Below, piece after piece: positions 44,747 to 53,195 of a DNA stretch of 64,000 nucleotides. The DNA lies in contig NZ_CP059068.1 in the NCBI RefSeq assembly GCF_017798165.1, positions 558,001 through 622,000 of the forward strand. Reading direction: 5' to 3'. The notes beneath the pieces were generated by a model. The model made no database searches. It was not told the DNA's origin and worked only from the letters and a program-made list of their open reading frames with translations. The stretch's first letter is position 1. Each line of letters starts with the position of its first letter. Origin of the DNA: Rhodoferax sp. AJA081-3 (lineage in GTDB: Bacteria; Pseudomonadota; Gammaproteobacteria; Burkholderiales; Burkholderiaceae_C). The position numbers and the translations under genes were made by a program.

Positions 44747-45839
44747 GCCGGTCATGAGCCTGGCCACGCTGATGGCCGCCCCGCCACGCCGTGCGCCCGT
44801 CACCGCCACCCTGTTGGCTGTGAACATTGGGGTGTTTCTGCTGATGCTGCTGGCTGGTGCTGGCTTCTGGCACACCCCCAATGGCGTGCAACTGGCCTGG
44901 GGCGCCAACTTCGGCCCGGCCACACAAGACGGCCAGTGGTGGCGCCTGTTCACCGCGCTGTTCATCCACTTTGGTGTGGTGCACCTGGCGCTCAATATGT
45001 GGGCCCTGTGGGATGTGGGCCGCTTGGTGGAGCAGCTTTATGGGCGCTGGCGTTTTGCGGGCTTGTATGTGGTCAGTGGGCTGCTGGGCAACCTGCTGTC
45101 GCTGGTGCTGCATGGCAACCAGGCCGTCTCGGGCGGGGCATCGGGCGCCATCTTCAGCCTGTATGGCGCGCTGCTGGTGTTTTTGTGGCGCGCACGGCGC
45201 AGCGTGGAGCCGGGTGAGTTCCGCTGGCTGTTTGGCGCTGCGCTGCTGTTTTCATCATTGATGCTGGGCGTGGGTTTTGTGGTGCCAGGCATAGACAATG
45301 CGGCCCATGGCGGTGGCCTGCTGGCAGGTGCATTGCTGGGCCTGGTGCTGGCGCCCGCAGGGGGCCTGCACGGACGCACACCCTCGCGTGGCCTGGCCTG
45401 GGGCACCGCGGCACTGATAGTGGCCGTCACGGCCGTGCTGGTGTGGCGCCTGCCCGAGCCCAGCTACCGCTTCAGCGAAGAACAAAAGGCGCGCGAGGCC
45501 ATCCAGCAGTTTCTGGGCGAAGACCAGCGCACCAGCCGGCGCTGGGGCAGCCTGCTGGCCAACAGCGCGCGCAACGGGCTGACGTTTGATGAACTCGCGG
45601 GCCAGATCGACGCCGACATCGCCGCGGTGTACGAACGCAGTTTTGAGCAGCTGGAGGCCGCCCAACCCGGTGGCGCGGCACCCTCGGCCCCCAAGCTGGA
45701 GCAGTTGCAGGCCTACGCCAATGAACGCGCCGAAGCCGCCCGTGAACTGTCGCAAGGCCTGCGCGAGCAGGACCGTGAACAGATCCAACGGGCACTGGAG
45801 CACGCCCGCCAAGCATCATCAAAACCGGCACCTGAATAA
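44739..45839 (+). CDS. Rhomboid-family intramembrane serine protease
   Basis: A 366-residue protein with six to seven membrane segments. The conserved loop WWRLFTALFIHFGVVHLALNM, the catalytic serine in SGGASGAIFSLYG (GxSG) and the catalytic histidine in NAAHGGGLLAG are present. A cytoplasmic C-terminal extension of about 125 residues (from YRFSEEQKAREAI) is helical, rich in Ala/Glu/Gln and has no domain I recognise. ATG 44739 overlaps the MerR stop; ATG 44754 is an alternative. Confidence 0.9.
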   Translation: MAEPVMSLATLMAAPPRRAPVTATLLAVNIGVFLLMLLAGAGFWHTPNGVQLAWGANFGPATQDGQWWRLFTALFIHFGVVHLALNMWALWDVGRLVEQLYGRWRFAGLYVVSGLLGNLLSLVLHGNQAVSGGASGAIFSLYGALLVFLWRARRSVEPGEFRWLFGAALLFSSLMLGVGFVVPGIDNAAHGGGLLAGALLGLVLAPAGGLHGRTPSRGLAWGTAALIVAVTAVLVWRLPEPSYRFSEEQKAREAIQQFLGEDQRTSRRWGSLLANSARNGLTFDELAGQIDADIAAVYERSFEQLEAAQPGGAAPSAPKLEQLQAYANERAEAARELSQGLREQDREQIQRALEHARQASSKPAPE

Positions 45840-45919
45840 TGGGAGTGTGCGGCGACGCACCGACCCCACCACGCAGCACGACTAGCCTTGTGGCCTTGTT
45901 CATTGCAAAGGGTCACTAT

Positions 45920-46156
45920 ATGGTCAGCATTGCAGACGTCATTCCCCTGTCAAACGCGAAGCGCGCACCCGTGCTGTTGATGGACTGGAAGCTGGTGGGC
46001 ATCACCCCACCGGACCAGCCCATGCCGGTGCCAGAGAGCCCACCGCCCCTGCCGCCAGAAATGCCGCAACCGCTGGAGCCACTTGGTGCGCCGCCACCTA
46101 CGGAATCGCCAGTCCCGATGCGCGAGCCACCCACAACGCTTCCACCGCAGTCTTGA
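45920..46156 (+). CDS. Small proline-rich protein
   Basis: A 78-residue protein (MVSIADVIPLSNAKRAPVLL, then a tail dominated by Pro, such as PESPPPLPPEMPQP). The ATG follows AAAGGGTCACTAT. It sits 3 bp before the metallopeptidase gene, in the same direction, which supports its reality. Low-complexity, no family recognised. Confidence 0.5.
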   Translation: MVSIADVIPLSNAKRAPVLLMDWKLVGITPPDQPMPVPESPPPLPPEMPQPLEPLGAPPPTESPVPMREPPTTLPPQS

Positions 46157-46159
46157 GGC

Positions 46160-47377
46160 ATGGAGGCCGACAAGCGCTGGCAGCCGTTGATACACCGCAT
46201 TGGCAAGTGTTACTGCGGCTACCCGGTATTTTTTCGCAACTACCTATGCCTGCACTGCGGCCGGGCGCTGGGCTACCAGCCCGACCAGGCGACCGTGTTG
46301 GCGCTGGAGCCAACCGATGAAGACGGAGTCTGGCAACTAGCCGGCGCCCCCGCCGGGGCCAGCCTGTACCGGCGCTGCACCAACTTTTACCTGCCCCCGC
46401 AATGCAACTGGATCATTGCGGTGGTAGATGGCGAGCAGCCAACCCTGTGCCGCTGCTGCAGGCTCAACCGCATGGTGCCGGACCAGAGCATTGCAGCCAA
46501 CGCGCCGCTGTGGCACAAGGTCGAGCTGGCCAAACGCAGGCTGGTGTCTTCCCTGATTGCCATGGGTTTGCCTGTGGCGTCACGCGTGGGTGAAGACCCA
46601 CAACGGGGCCTGGCCTTTGACCTGTTGGCCGACGTGGAGCCCACACCCGTGTCCACCGGCCATCACCAGGGCATCATCACCATCAATATCAACGAGGCGG
46701 ACGACGCCGCGCGCGAAGCCATTCGCACTGCACTGGACGAGCCCTACCGCACCCTGCTGGGCCATGTACGCCACGAGTCGGGCCACTATTGCTGGAGCCG
46801 CCTGCTGGAGGGCAGCCACTGGCACGAACCGTTTCGCGCGTTGTTTGGCGACGAGCGACAAGACTATGGCGCCGCTCTGCAACAGCATTACGCCAATGGC
46901 CCCGAGCCCGACTGGGCGGACACCTGCGTCAGCGCCTACGCCAGCGCCCACCCCTGGGAAGACTGGGCCGAGACCTGGGCACACTACCTGCACATGGTGG
47001 ACACCTTGGACACGGCCATGGCCTCTGGCATGAACGGCGAACATGCGAATCTGTTGAAAGACCCGTTTGGTGAAGAAGTGCTCTACCGAATGGAAGGTGA
47101 GTCGGACGGCACTTCGGACCAGGTCGACTACGCGTTTCTGAATTTCTTCAACGCCTGGGCCGGGCTGACCAGTGTGCTCAACGAGTTCTCACTCGGCATG
47201 GGGCTACCAGACTTCTACCCCTTTGTGCTGAGCCAACGCGCCATTACCAAGCTGCATTTTGTGCACCGTTTTATCCAGGCGCACAACAGCAACGCCGCTG
47301 CGTTAGTCCGAACAGACTATTGCGCGGCCACTCCGGCGGCTCGATACTTACCATTACTTACAGGAGTTACACCATGA
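46160..47377 (+). CDS. Putative zinc-binding metallopeptidase with N-terminal zinc ribbon
   Basis: A 405-residue cytoplasmic protein. The N-terminal zinc-ribbon shows CYCGYPVFFRNYLCLHCGRA and later CRCCRLNR; the peptidase-like domain has the zinc motif LLGHVRHESGHYCW (HESGH) and the downstream WEDWAETWAHYLHMVDT. This matches the widespread uncharacterised family annotated as putative zinc-binding metallopeptidase. Its stop overlaps the start of the PEP-CTERM gene by four bases. Confidence 0.85.
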   Translation: MEADKRWQPLIHRIGKCYCGYPVFFRNYLCLHCGRALGYQPDQATVLALEPTDEDGVWQLAGAPAGASLYRRCTNFYLPPQCNWIIAVVDGEQPTLCRCCRLNRMVPDQSIAANAPLWHKVELAKRRLVSSLIAMGLPVASRVGEDPQRGLAFDLLADVEPTPVSTGHHQGIITININEADDAAREAIRTALDEPYRTLLGHVRHESGHYCWSRLLEGSHWHEPFRALFGDERQDYGAALQQHYANGPEPDWADTCVSAYASAHPWEDWAETWAHYLHMVDTLDTAMASGMNGEHANLLKDPFGEEVLYRMEGESDGTSDQVDYAFLNFFNAWAGLTSVLNEFSLGMGLPDFYPFVLSQRAITKLHFVHRFIQAHNSNAAALVRTDYCAATPAARYLPLLTGVTP

Positions 47378-48027
47378 AATTCAAAGCACTGGCCGTTACT
47401 TGCGCGGCAGCATTCCTCCATACAGTGGCTAGCGCTGGTCCAAGCTGGATCGATTGGACAACAACGGACACCGGCACGCTGACCATCGGCAGCACCGTGG
47501 TTGGCGTGTCTCTGACAGGAAGCTCTCCTCTGAGCCTGAACGACGGGACCTACTACTACGACAACGCAAACACCGGCGGTGTTGCACCTACCGGAACCTA
47601 CGGCGGATACCAGCCCAGCGACATGTTGCAGGTGTATACCCCATCGATTTTCACACTGACATTCAGCCAAGCCATCGTCAACCCATACATCGCGCTGGTC
47701 AGCGTGGGCCAGGGTAGCGTACCCGTTACCTACAGCTTCGACAGCGCCGTGTCTGTAATGTCCTCGGGCGGCAATTACTGGGGTTACAGCGGGTATACCG
47801 TGGCGGGCAACCAGTTCACAGGATATGAATTCAACGGTGTTTTGCAGTTGCAAGGCACATTCACCACCATGAACATCACTGTTGGTCAACCTGAGTATTG
47901 GCACGGTTTCAACGTTGGCTCCGCCTCGGTATCGGCAGTACCCGAGCCAGAAAGCTACGCTTTGATGTTGGCCGGTTTGGGTCTCATGGGCGCCATTGCC
48001 CGTCGCCGCAAAGCCAAACAGGCTTGA
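47374..48027 (+). CDS. PEP-CTERM sorting domain protein
   Basis: An exported 217-residue protein: signal peptide (MKFKALAVTCAAAFLHTVAS), a beta-rich, Gly/Thr/Ser-rich middle, and a C-terminal sorting tag VPEPESYALMLAGLGLMG followed by AIARRRK. Such tags are processed by exosortase (EpsH/XrtA) and route proteins to the cell surface or extracellular matrix in polysaccharide-producing betaproteobacteria. ATG 47374 follows ACAGGAGTTACACC. No exosortase gene is in the window. Confidence 0.93.
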   Translation: MKFKALAVTCAAAFLHTVASAGPSWIDWTTTDTGTLTIGSTVVGVSLTGSSPLSLNDGTYYYDNANTGGVAPTGTYGGYQPSDMLQVYTPSIFTLTFSQAIVNPYIALVSVGQGSVPVTYSFDSAVSVMSSGGNYWGYSGYTVAGNQFTGYEFNGVLQLQGTFTTMNITVGQPEYWHGFNVGSASVSAVPEPESYALMLAGLGLMGAIARRRKAKQA

Positions 48028-48034
48028 TACAAGA

Positions 48035-48090
48035 GCCCACTCTGAAAAAAAACGGCACCTTCGGGTGCCGTTTTTTTTTACAGAGTGGGC
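48035..48090. terminator. Long bidirectional terminator
   Basis: Nested stem: outer GCCCACTCTG with CAGAGTGGGC, then complementary A and T runs, inner AACGGCACC, loop TTC, GGTGCCGTT. It separates the convergent PEP-CTERM and histidine kinase genes and has a T run on both strands. Confidence 0.92.
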
Positions 48091-48095
48091 CGCTG

Positions 48096-50633
48096 TCAAG
48101 GCAGGTGTACGGCCAATGCGCCCTCCGAGCCCAGCGTCAAGACCTCGTCCAGGGTTTCCATGAACTGGTCCACCCGAATGGGTTTGGTCAGGTAGCGGAA
48201 AAACCCTGCGGCCAAACCCTTGGCAATGTCGCTGGGCATGGCATTGGCGCTGATGGCAATGACCGGTATGTGGGCGGTGGCGGGGTCGGCGGTCAAAATG
48301 GCCAACGCCTTGGTGCCGCTCATGCCGGGCAAATTGATGTCCATCAAAATGACATCCGGCCGTACGGTGCGCGCAATCTCGATGCCGCTGGGGCCATTCC
48401 TCGCGGACAACAAACGCATATCGGACCGGCGCTCAATCAGCGCCTCTACCAGCATCAGGTTGGCCGGGTTGTCTTCCACATACAGCACTGTGTAGACGTG
48501 TGGACCGGCGACCACATGCACCGGTACCAGCGCCGCGGGCTCGACATGCTCGGCGGTTTGCGCATCGGTTGTCAGCTCCAGCTCTATCCAGAAAGAGCTG
48601 CCCTGGCCAACCACACTTTCCACACCAATCGTTCCGCCCATCAGCTCAACCAGGCGTTTGCACACCACCAGGCCGATGCCGGTGCCTTCCTCTGTCGTAG
48701 CCTCCTGGCCCAGGCGGTTGAAGGGCTGGAACAGCTGTGCAATCTTCTCCGTGGTCAGACCATCACCCGTGTCCGCCACGCCAATCCGCAAACGCCCCGG
48801 CGTGTTGGCCGCCAGGGAGACCACCACGGAGCCACTCGTGCGGTTGTACTTGATGGCGTTGGACAAGAGGTTGATCAGCACCTGCTTGACCCGTGTGCGA
48901 TCGGCCTTGACGCAGTAGCGCACGTCCACCGCCGGGAAACACACACTGATGTCACGCCGTCTGGCCTGGGATTCGACCATGGTCTCGCATTCGGCCATAA
49001 CGTCGGCCAGCGAAACGGGCTCCGACGTCAGCATCAGCTTGCCGGACTCGATCAGGGCCAGGTCCAGAATTTCGTTGATCAGCTCCAGCAGGTACCAGCC
49101 CGCCTGCAGGATCTGGTCGGTGCTGCGCTTTTGCGTGGGTGTTGGCGCCGGATCGCCAGAGTCTATGAGCTGTGCAAAACCCAGTATGGCGTTCAGCGGC
49201 GTGCGCAGCTCGTGGCTCATGCTGGACAAGAAGTCGGACTTGGCCAGGTTGGCTTTCTCGGCAATCGATTTGGCCATCTCCAGCTCGATGTTGTTCTCTT
49301 GCAGCGCCTGGTCCAGCAGCTTGCGTTCGGTCACATCCCGTGCTGCGGCAAATACGCCTTGCAGATTGCGGTCCCGGTCGTAAAACGTGGTGGCGTTGTA
49401 CGAGACCACAGTCTCTTTGCCATCCCTGGCCCGTGCGGTCAATTCGTAGTTGGTGACCTTGTTTTCCTTCAACACCCGTTTGATACCCGCCTCGGCACGC
49501 AATGGGTCGGTGAAAAAACTCTTGAAAGGCGCACCAATCAACTCATCCCGCGTGCAGCCGGTCAAGGCTTCCATTTGTTTGTTGACGTCCGAGATAACGC
49601 CGGCCGGGTCGGTGGTTATCAGCGCGTCGATGTGGGATTCAATCAGCGAGCGGGTGTAGAACTGCTGGTCGCGCAGGCGCTGGTCTAGCTTCTTGCGTTC
49701 GTCTTCCACCTGCTGGCGCGCGGTGTTGTCGGTGCCAATCAGCAGGTAACCAATGATGATGTTTTGCGCGTCGCGCAGGGCCGTAACCGACACCACGGCG
49801 GGCAGGCGGCTGCCGTCTTTGCGGATGTAGGTCAGCTCGTAAATGTCTTCAATACCGCGGGATGCCTTGAACACCAGGGCCTCAAAACCCGGGGTGATGG
49901 TGGTATCCAGCTCCAGGCTCAGGGTCTGGGCGCGTTCAATCACCTCCTGCGGGTCGGAGATGTCGGCGGGTGTGATCTTGTTCACCACGTCGGCAGCGGT
50001 GTAACCCAGCATGCGCTCGGCACCCACATTAAAAATCTGGATCACGCCCGTGGCATCGGTGGCGATGGACGAGAAATTGGCGCTGTTAAAAATGGCATTT
50101 TGCAGTGCGCCGGCCTTTAACAAAGCCTCTTCGGCCTGCTTGCGTGCCGTGTTGTCGGTGCCAATCAGCAGGTAACCGATGATGACGTTTTGCGCATCGC
50201 GCAGCGCGGTGACAGACACCACGGCCGGGAAGCGGCTGCCATCCTTGCGGATATAGGTCAGCTCGTAAATGTCTTCGATGCCGCGTGCGGCCTTGAAGAC
50301 CAGGGCCTCAAAACCCGGCGTGATGGGCGTGTCCAGCTCCAGGCTCAAGGCTTTGGCGCGCTCTATCACTTCCTGCGGGTCCGAAATATCGGCTGGCGTG
50401 ATCTTGTTCATCACGTCCGCGGCCGCGTAGCCCAGCATGCGCTCGGCTCCCACGTTGAAAATCTGGATCACGCCTTTGGCGTCGGTGGCAATGCTGGAGA
50501 AGTAGGCGCTGTTAAAAATGGCGCTTTGCAAGGCGCCCGCCTTGAGCACCTCTTCCTGCTGCTGGGCGTCGGCCGTCCCGTCCGGGCTGGCTACTCCGTA
50601 GAGCGGTGGCGGCGTGTTTTCGGTGTCAGACAT
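48096..50633 (-). CDS. Hybrid sensor histidine kinase, three PAS domains plus receiver
   Basis: An 845-residue soluble (no membrane segment seen) hybrid kinase. Order: PAS 1 (about 30-164), PAS 2 (172-306), PAS 3 (325-440), HisKA with phospho-His474 in SHELRTPLN, HATPase with N-box NLLSNAIKYN (588-597) and G-box DTGDGLT, then a receiver with Asp765 in ILMDINLPG and Lys817 in LTKPI. PAS 1 and PAS 2 are near-identical over 135 residues, a recent tandem duplication. No separate response regulator is adjacent; output is unknown. A 22-bp palindrome lies upstream of the gene. Confidence 0.93.
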   Translation of the reverse strand: MSDTENTPPPLYGVASPDGTADAQQQEEVLKAGALQSAIFNSAYFSSIATDAKGVIQIFNVGAERMLGYAAADVMNKITPADISDPQEVIERAKALSLELDTPITPGFEALVFKAARGIEDIYELTYIRKDGSRFPAVVSVTALRDAQNVIIGYLLIGTDNTARKQAEEALLKAGALQNAIFNSANFSSIATDATGVIQIFNVGAERMLGYTAADVVNKITPADISDPQEVIERAQTLSLELDTTITPGFEALVFKASRGIEDIYELTYIRKDGSRLPAVVSVTALRDAQNIIIGYLLIGTDNTARQQVEDERKKLDQRLRDQQFYTRSLIESHIDALITTDPAGVISDVNKQMEALTGCTRDELIGAPFKSFFTDPLRAEAGIKRVLKENKVTNYELTARARDGKETVVSYNATTFYDRDRNLQGVFAAARDVTERKLLDQALQENNIELEMAKSIAEKANLAKSDFLSSMSHELRTPLNAILGFAQLIDSGDPAPTPTQKRSTDQILQAGWYLLELINEILDLALIESGKLMLTSEPVSLADVMAECETMVESQARRRDISVCFPAVDVRYCVKADRTRVKQVLINLLSNAIKYNRTSGSVVVSLAANTPGRLRIGVADTGDGLTTEKIAQLFQPFNRLGQEATTEEGTGIGLVVCKRLVELMGGTIGVESVVGQGSSFWIELELTTDAQTAEHVEPAALVPVHVVAGPHVYTVLYVEDNPANLMLVEALIERRSDMRLLSARNGPSGIEIARTVRPDVILMDINLPGMSGTKALAILTADPATAHIPVIAISANAMPSDIAKGLAAGFFRYLTKPIRVDQFMETLDEVLTLGSEGALAVHLP
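49716..50120 (-). repeat. PAS-encoding direct repeat, copy 2
   Basis: Encodes residues 172-306 of the hybrid kinase; repeats 50142-50546 with an offset of 426 bp and few differences, in frame. Confidence 0.9.
50142..50546 (-). repeat. PAS-encoding direct repeat, copy 1
   Basis: Encodes residues 30-164 of the hybrid kinase. The copies share, for example, IQIFNVGAERMLGY and NKITPADISDPQEVIERA exactly. Confidence 0.9.
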
Positions 50634-50768
50634 GTTCCATTTCCCAAACAGCGCATACCTACCTGAACATGAAAATGGCTCAGCGAACCTGCATCAATCA
50701 ACTGGAGCGCCTAACACGGATACATGACGGCGCACAAGGCCTGAGCGTACAGAGTGCGGGAGTTTTTG

Positions 50769-50790
50769 CTATGTGCGGTACCGCACATAG
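50769..50790. promoter_or_regulatory. Perfect 22-bp palindrome upstream of the hybrid kinase
   Basis: Half-site CTATGTGCGGT followed by its exact complement ACCGCACATAG. It lies 136 bp upstream of the kinase start and 47 bp after the VOC gene stop (both minus strand). A dimeric regulator site is likely; a hairpin terminator for the VOC gene is less likely because no T run follows. Confidence 0.65.
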
Positions 50791-50836
50791 ACTCGATATA
50801 GGGCGCAATGAGCGGCCCAGCGCACAGAAAGAGGGC

Positions 50837-51232
50837 TCAGACGCTGGCCTGCACCAGATCCCACAGGTTGCCGCAGACGTCCTGGAACACGGCCACGGTG
50901 CCATATGGCTCTGCTTTGGGCTCGCGCACAAACACCACACCACGGGACTGGTAGGCGTTGAAATCACGCCAGAAGTCATCGGTGTACAGAAACAAGAAGA
51001 CGCGCCCGCCGGTCTGATTGCCCACGCGCGACAACTGTTCATCGCCAACCGCTCGCGCCAAAAGCAGGCGCACACCGCCCGCGCCCGGAGGGGCCACCAC
51101 CACCCAGCGCTTGTTTTGCGCGGGCATGGCGGTGTCTTCCACCAGCGTGAAGCCCAGCTGGTGGACGTAGAAGTGGATGGCCTCATCGTAGTCACGCACC
51201 AGCACCGAGAGCTGGCCAATGGATTGGCTCAC
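50837..51232 (-). CDS. VOC-family (glyoxalase-fold) protein
   Basis: A 131-residue protein with one vicinal-oxygen-chelate module pair: QLSVLVRDYDEAIHFYVHQL at the N-terminus, FLFLYTDDFWRDFNAYQSRG in the middle, and GTVAVFQDVCGNLWDLVQ at the end with the typical FxDxxGNxWDL. A GTG start at 51232 is chosen because TTAGGAG precedes it by the right distance. An interspersed repeat lies just upstream. Enzymatic role unknown. Confidence 0.85.
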   Translation of the reverse strand: MSQSIGQLSVLVRDYDEAIHFYVHQLGFTLVEDTAMPAQNKRWVVVAPPGAGGVRLLLARAVGDEQLSRVGNQTGGRVFLFLYTDDFWRDFNAYQSRGVVFVREPKAEPYGTVAVFQDVCGNLWDLVQASV

Positions 51233-51248
51233 ATTTACTCCTAAATTG

Positions 51249-51285
51249 ATAGCGCTACAGCTATATTTCACAGGGGCTAGAGGCC
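51249..51285 (+). repeat. Interspersed 37-bp element, intergenic
   Basis: ATAGC, 18 bases, AGGGGCTAGAGGCC, between the VOC and ThDP-enzyme genes. Confidence 0.87.
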
Positions 51286-51319
51286 AATTTGACGTATAGG
51301 CCTTCGGCTGGGCCGCTGG

Positions 51320-53116
51320 TTAACGCTTCAGCGCTGCCTGGGTGATACCCGTCAGCGACACCCGGGTGCTGATCAGCTCAGGCTCCAGCATGACCTCGAT
51401 CAGTGTGCCTTCGGGCCGCGCCAGCGCCGCCAGAAACTCGCCCTCAAAGTCAGCCGTGCGCTGGATGCGCACGCCGGCATAACCATAGGCGCGGGCCAGC
51501 GCGGCGAAATCGGGGTTGTGCAGCGACGTGCCGGCACCGGCCACGTGCTGCGGGTACTCGCGCTCCTGGTGCATACGAATCGTGCCGTACATGCCGTTGT
51601 TCAAGAGCAGGATGATGGTCTTGGCGCCGTGTTGCACGGCGGTGGCAAGCTCCTGGCCATTCATCAAAAAGTCGCCGTCACCGGCTATGGTGAACACCAC
51701 CCTGCCCTGCCCGGCCGCCGCGGGGCTGGCCTTGCTGGTGATGGCCGCCGCAATGCCGGCCGGCACGCCATAACCCATGGCGCCATTGGTGGGGGCCAAT
51801 TGCGTCTTGAATCCCTTGGCCAGACCGCTGTAGCGGTAGAAGCGGTGCAACCAGCTGGCAAAATTGCCGGCGCCATTGGTCAGCACAGCATCACCCGGTA
51901 AATGTTTTTGCACGGTGGTGATGACGCTGTGCATGTCGACCAGGCCGCGCGCAGTATCGGCCGGCAGGTCCTTGATGGGGCTGGCTTGCAGGTTGGCCAC
52001 ATAGTCGGCGTTGCAGGCCTGCGCCCAGGCTTCCCAGACCACATCTTTGGGGGCTGCCAACACCTCCAGCGAGCGGGCCGCGGCGCGCATGCTGGCGTGG
52101 ATGGCCAGGTCGGCCTGGTAGACGCGGTTCAGCTCCTCGGCGCTGGCGTGGATGTGGACCAGGGTTTGTTTGCTGCGCGGTGCCTGCAGCAGCGTGTAGC
52201 CGCCGGTCGTCATCTCACCCAGGCGCGGGCCGATGGCGATGACCAGGTCGCTCTCGCCAATGCGTTTGGCCAGCGCGGGGTTGATACCAATGCCCACGTC
52301 ACCGGCATACTGCGGATGGTGGTTGTCAAAGGTGTCCTGGAAACGGAAGGCATTGCCCACTGGCAGGCGCCAGGCTTCGGCAAAACGCTGCAAGGCCTGG
52401 GCAGACTGGGGCGTCCAGCCGCTGCCGCCGGCAATGACAAACGGGCGCTGGGCCTTCATCAGCATCTCGCGCAGCGTGCGCAAGGCGCCGGGGTCGCTCC
52501 AGGCATCGGATGGCTCTACCCGGGCCAAGGGCGCCGGCAACGCGCCGGTGTGCGGGTTCACTTTGACGGCTTGCGTCAACATGTCTTCGGGTAGCACCAG
52601 CACCACGGGGCCGGGGCGGCCATTCATGGCAGTTGCAAAGGCGCGGGCTATGTATTCGGGGATGCGGGCCGCATCGTCGATGCGCTCCACGCGTTTGGCC
52701 ATGCCCAGGGCGCTGGGGCCGAACATGACGCGGTAGTCCATCTCTTGAAAGGCTTCGCGGTCACGCTGGTCGCTGGCGACATCGCCGATCAGCAGCACCA
52801 TCGGTGTGGAGTCCTGGAACGCGGTGTGCACGCCGATGCAGGCGTTGGTGGCGCCGGGGCCGCGCGTTACAAAACACACGCCGGGGCGGCCGGTCAGCTT
52901 GCCATGGGCTTCGGCCATGAAGGCGGCGCCGCCCTCTTGGCGGTTGACGACAAACTGGATGTGTTCGCGGTACATGTGAAAACCATCCAGCACAGCCAGA
53001 TAACTTTCGCCGGGGACTCCAAAGGCGTGGGTAACGCCTTGTTCAATCAGACATTGCACCAGCAGGTGGCCAGCAATGTGAGGAGCGGGTGTAGAGGGGG
53101 TAGGTGTTGAATGCAT
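51320..53116 (-). CDS. Thiamine diphosphate-dependent enzyme, acetolactate synthase-like
   Basis: A 598-residue ThDP enzyme. The N-terminal Pyr domain has the catalytic Glu37 in GVPGESYLAVLDG and FVTRGPGATNACIGVHTA; the central domain is TH3-like; the C-terminal PP domain has the ThDP motif AGDGDFLMNGQELATAV ending in ILLLNN. ATG 53116 was chosen since the start MHSTPTPSTP leads directly into the domain. Without a regulatory subunit gene nearby it is probably catabolic or of unknown substrate, not the branched-chain biosynthetic enzyme. Confidence 0.88.
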   Translation of the reverse strand: MHSTPTPSTPAPHIAGHLLVQCLIEQGVTHAFGVPGESYLAVLDGFHMYREHIQFVVNRQEGGAAFMAEAHGKLTGRPGVCFVTRGPGATNACIGVHTAFQDSTPMVLLIGDVASDQRDREAFQEMDYRVMFGPSALGMAKRVERIDDAARIPEYIARAFATAMNGRPGPVVLVLPEDMLTQAVKVNPHTGALPAPLARVEPSDAWSDPGALRTLREMLMKAQRPFVIAGGSGWTPQSAQALQRFAEAWRLPVGNAFRFQDTFDNHHPQYAGDVGIGINPALAKRIGESDLVIAIGPRLGEMTTGGYTLLQAPRSKQTLVHIHASAEELNRVYQADLAIHASMRAAARSLEVLAAPKDVVWEAWAQACNADYVANLQASPIKDLPADTARGLVDMHSVITTVQKHLPGDAVLTNGAGNFASWLHRFYRYSGLAKGFKTQLAPTNGAMGYGVPAGIAAAITSKASPAAAGQGRVVFTIAGDGDFLMNGQELATAVQHGAKTIILLLNNGMYGTIRMHQEREYPQHVAGAGTSLHNPDFAALARAYGYAGVRIQRTADFEGEFLAALARPEGTLIEVMLEPELISTRVSLTGITQAALKR

Positions 53117-53195
53117 GGGCGATATTGTCCACGCACACGGCACCCTTTTGCCCCCCACTTTCCTCGGGGTTTACACCTTGGTAGTGGCGCCCAGA

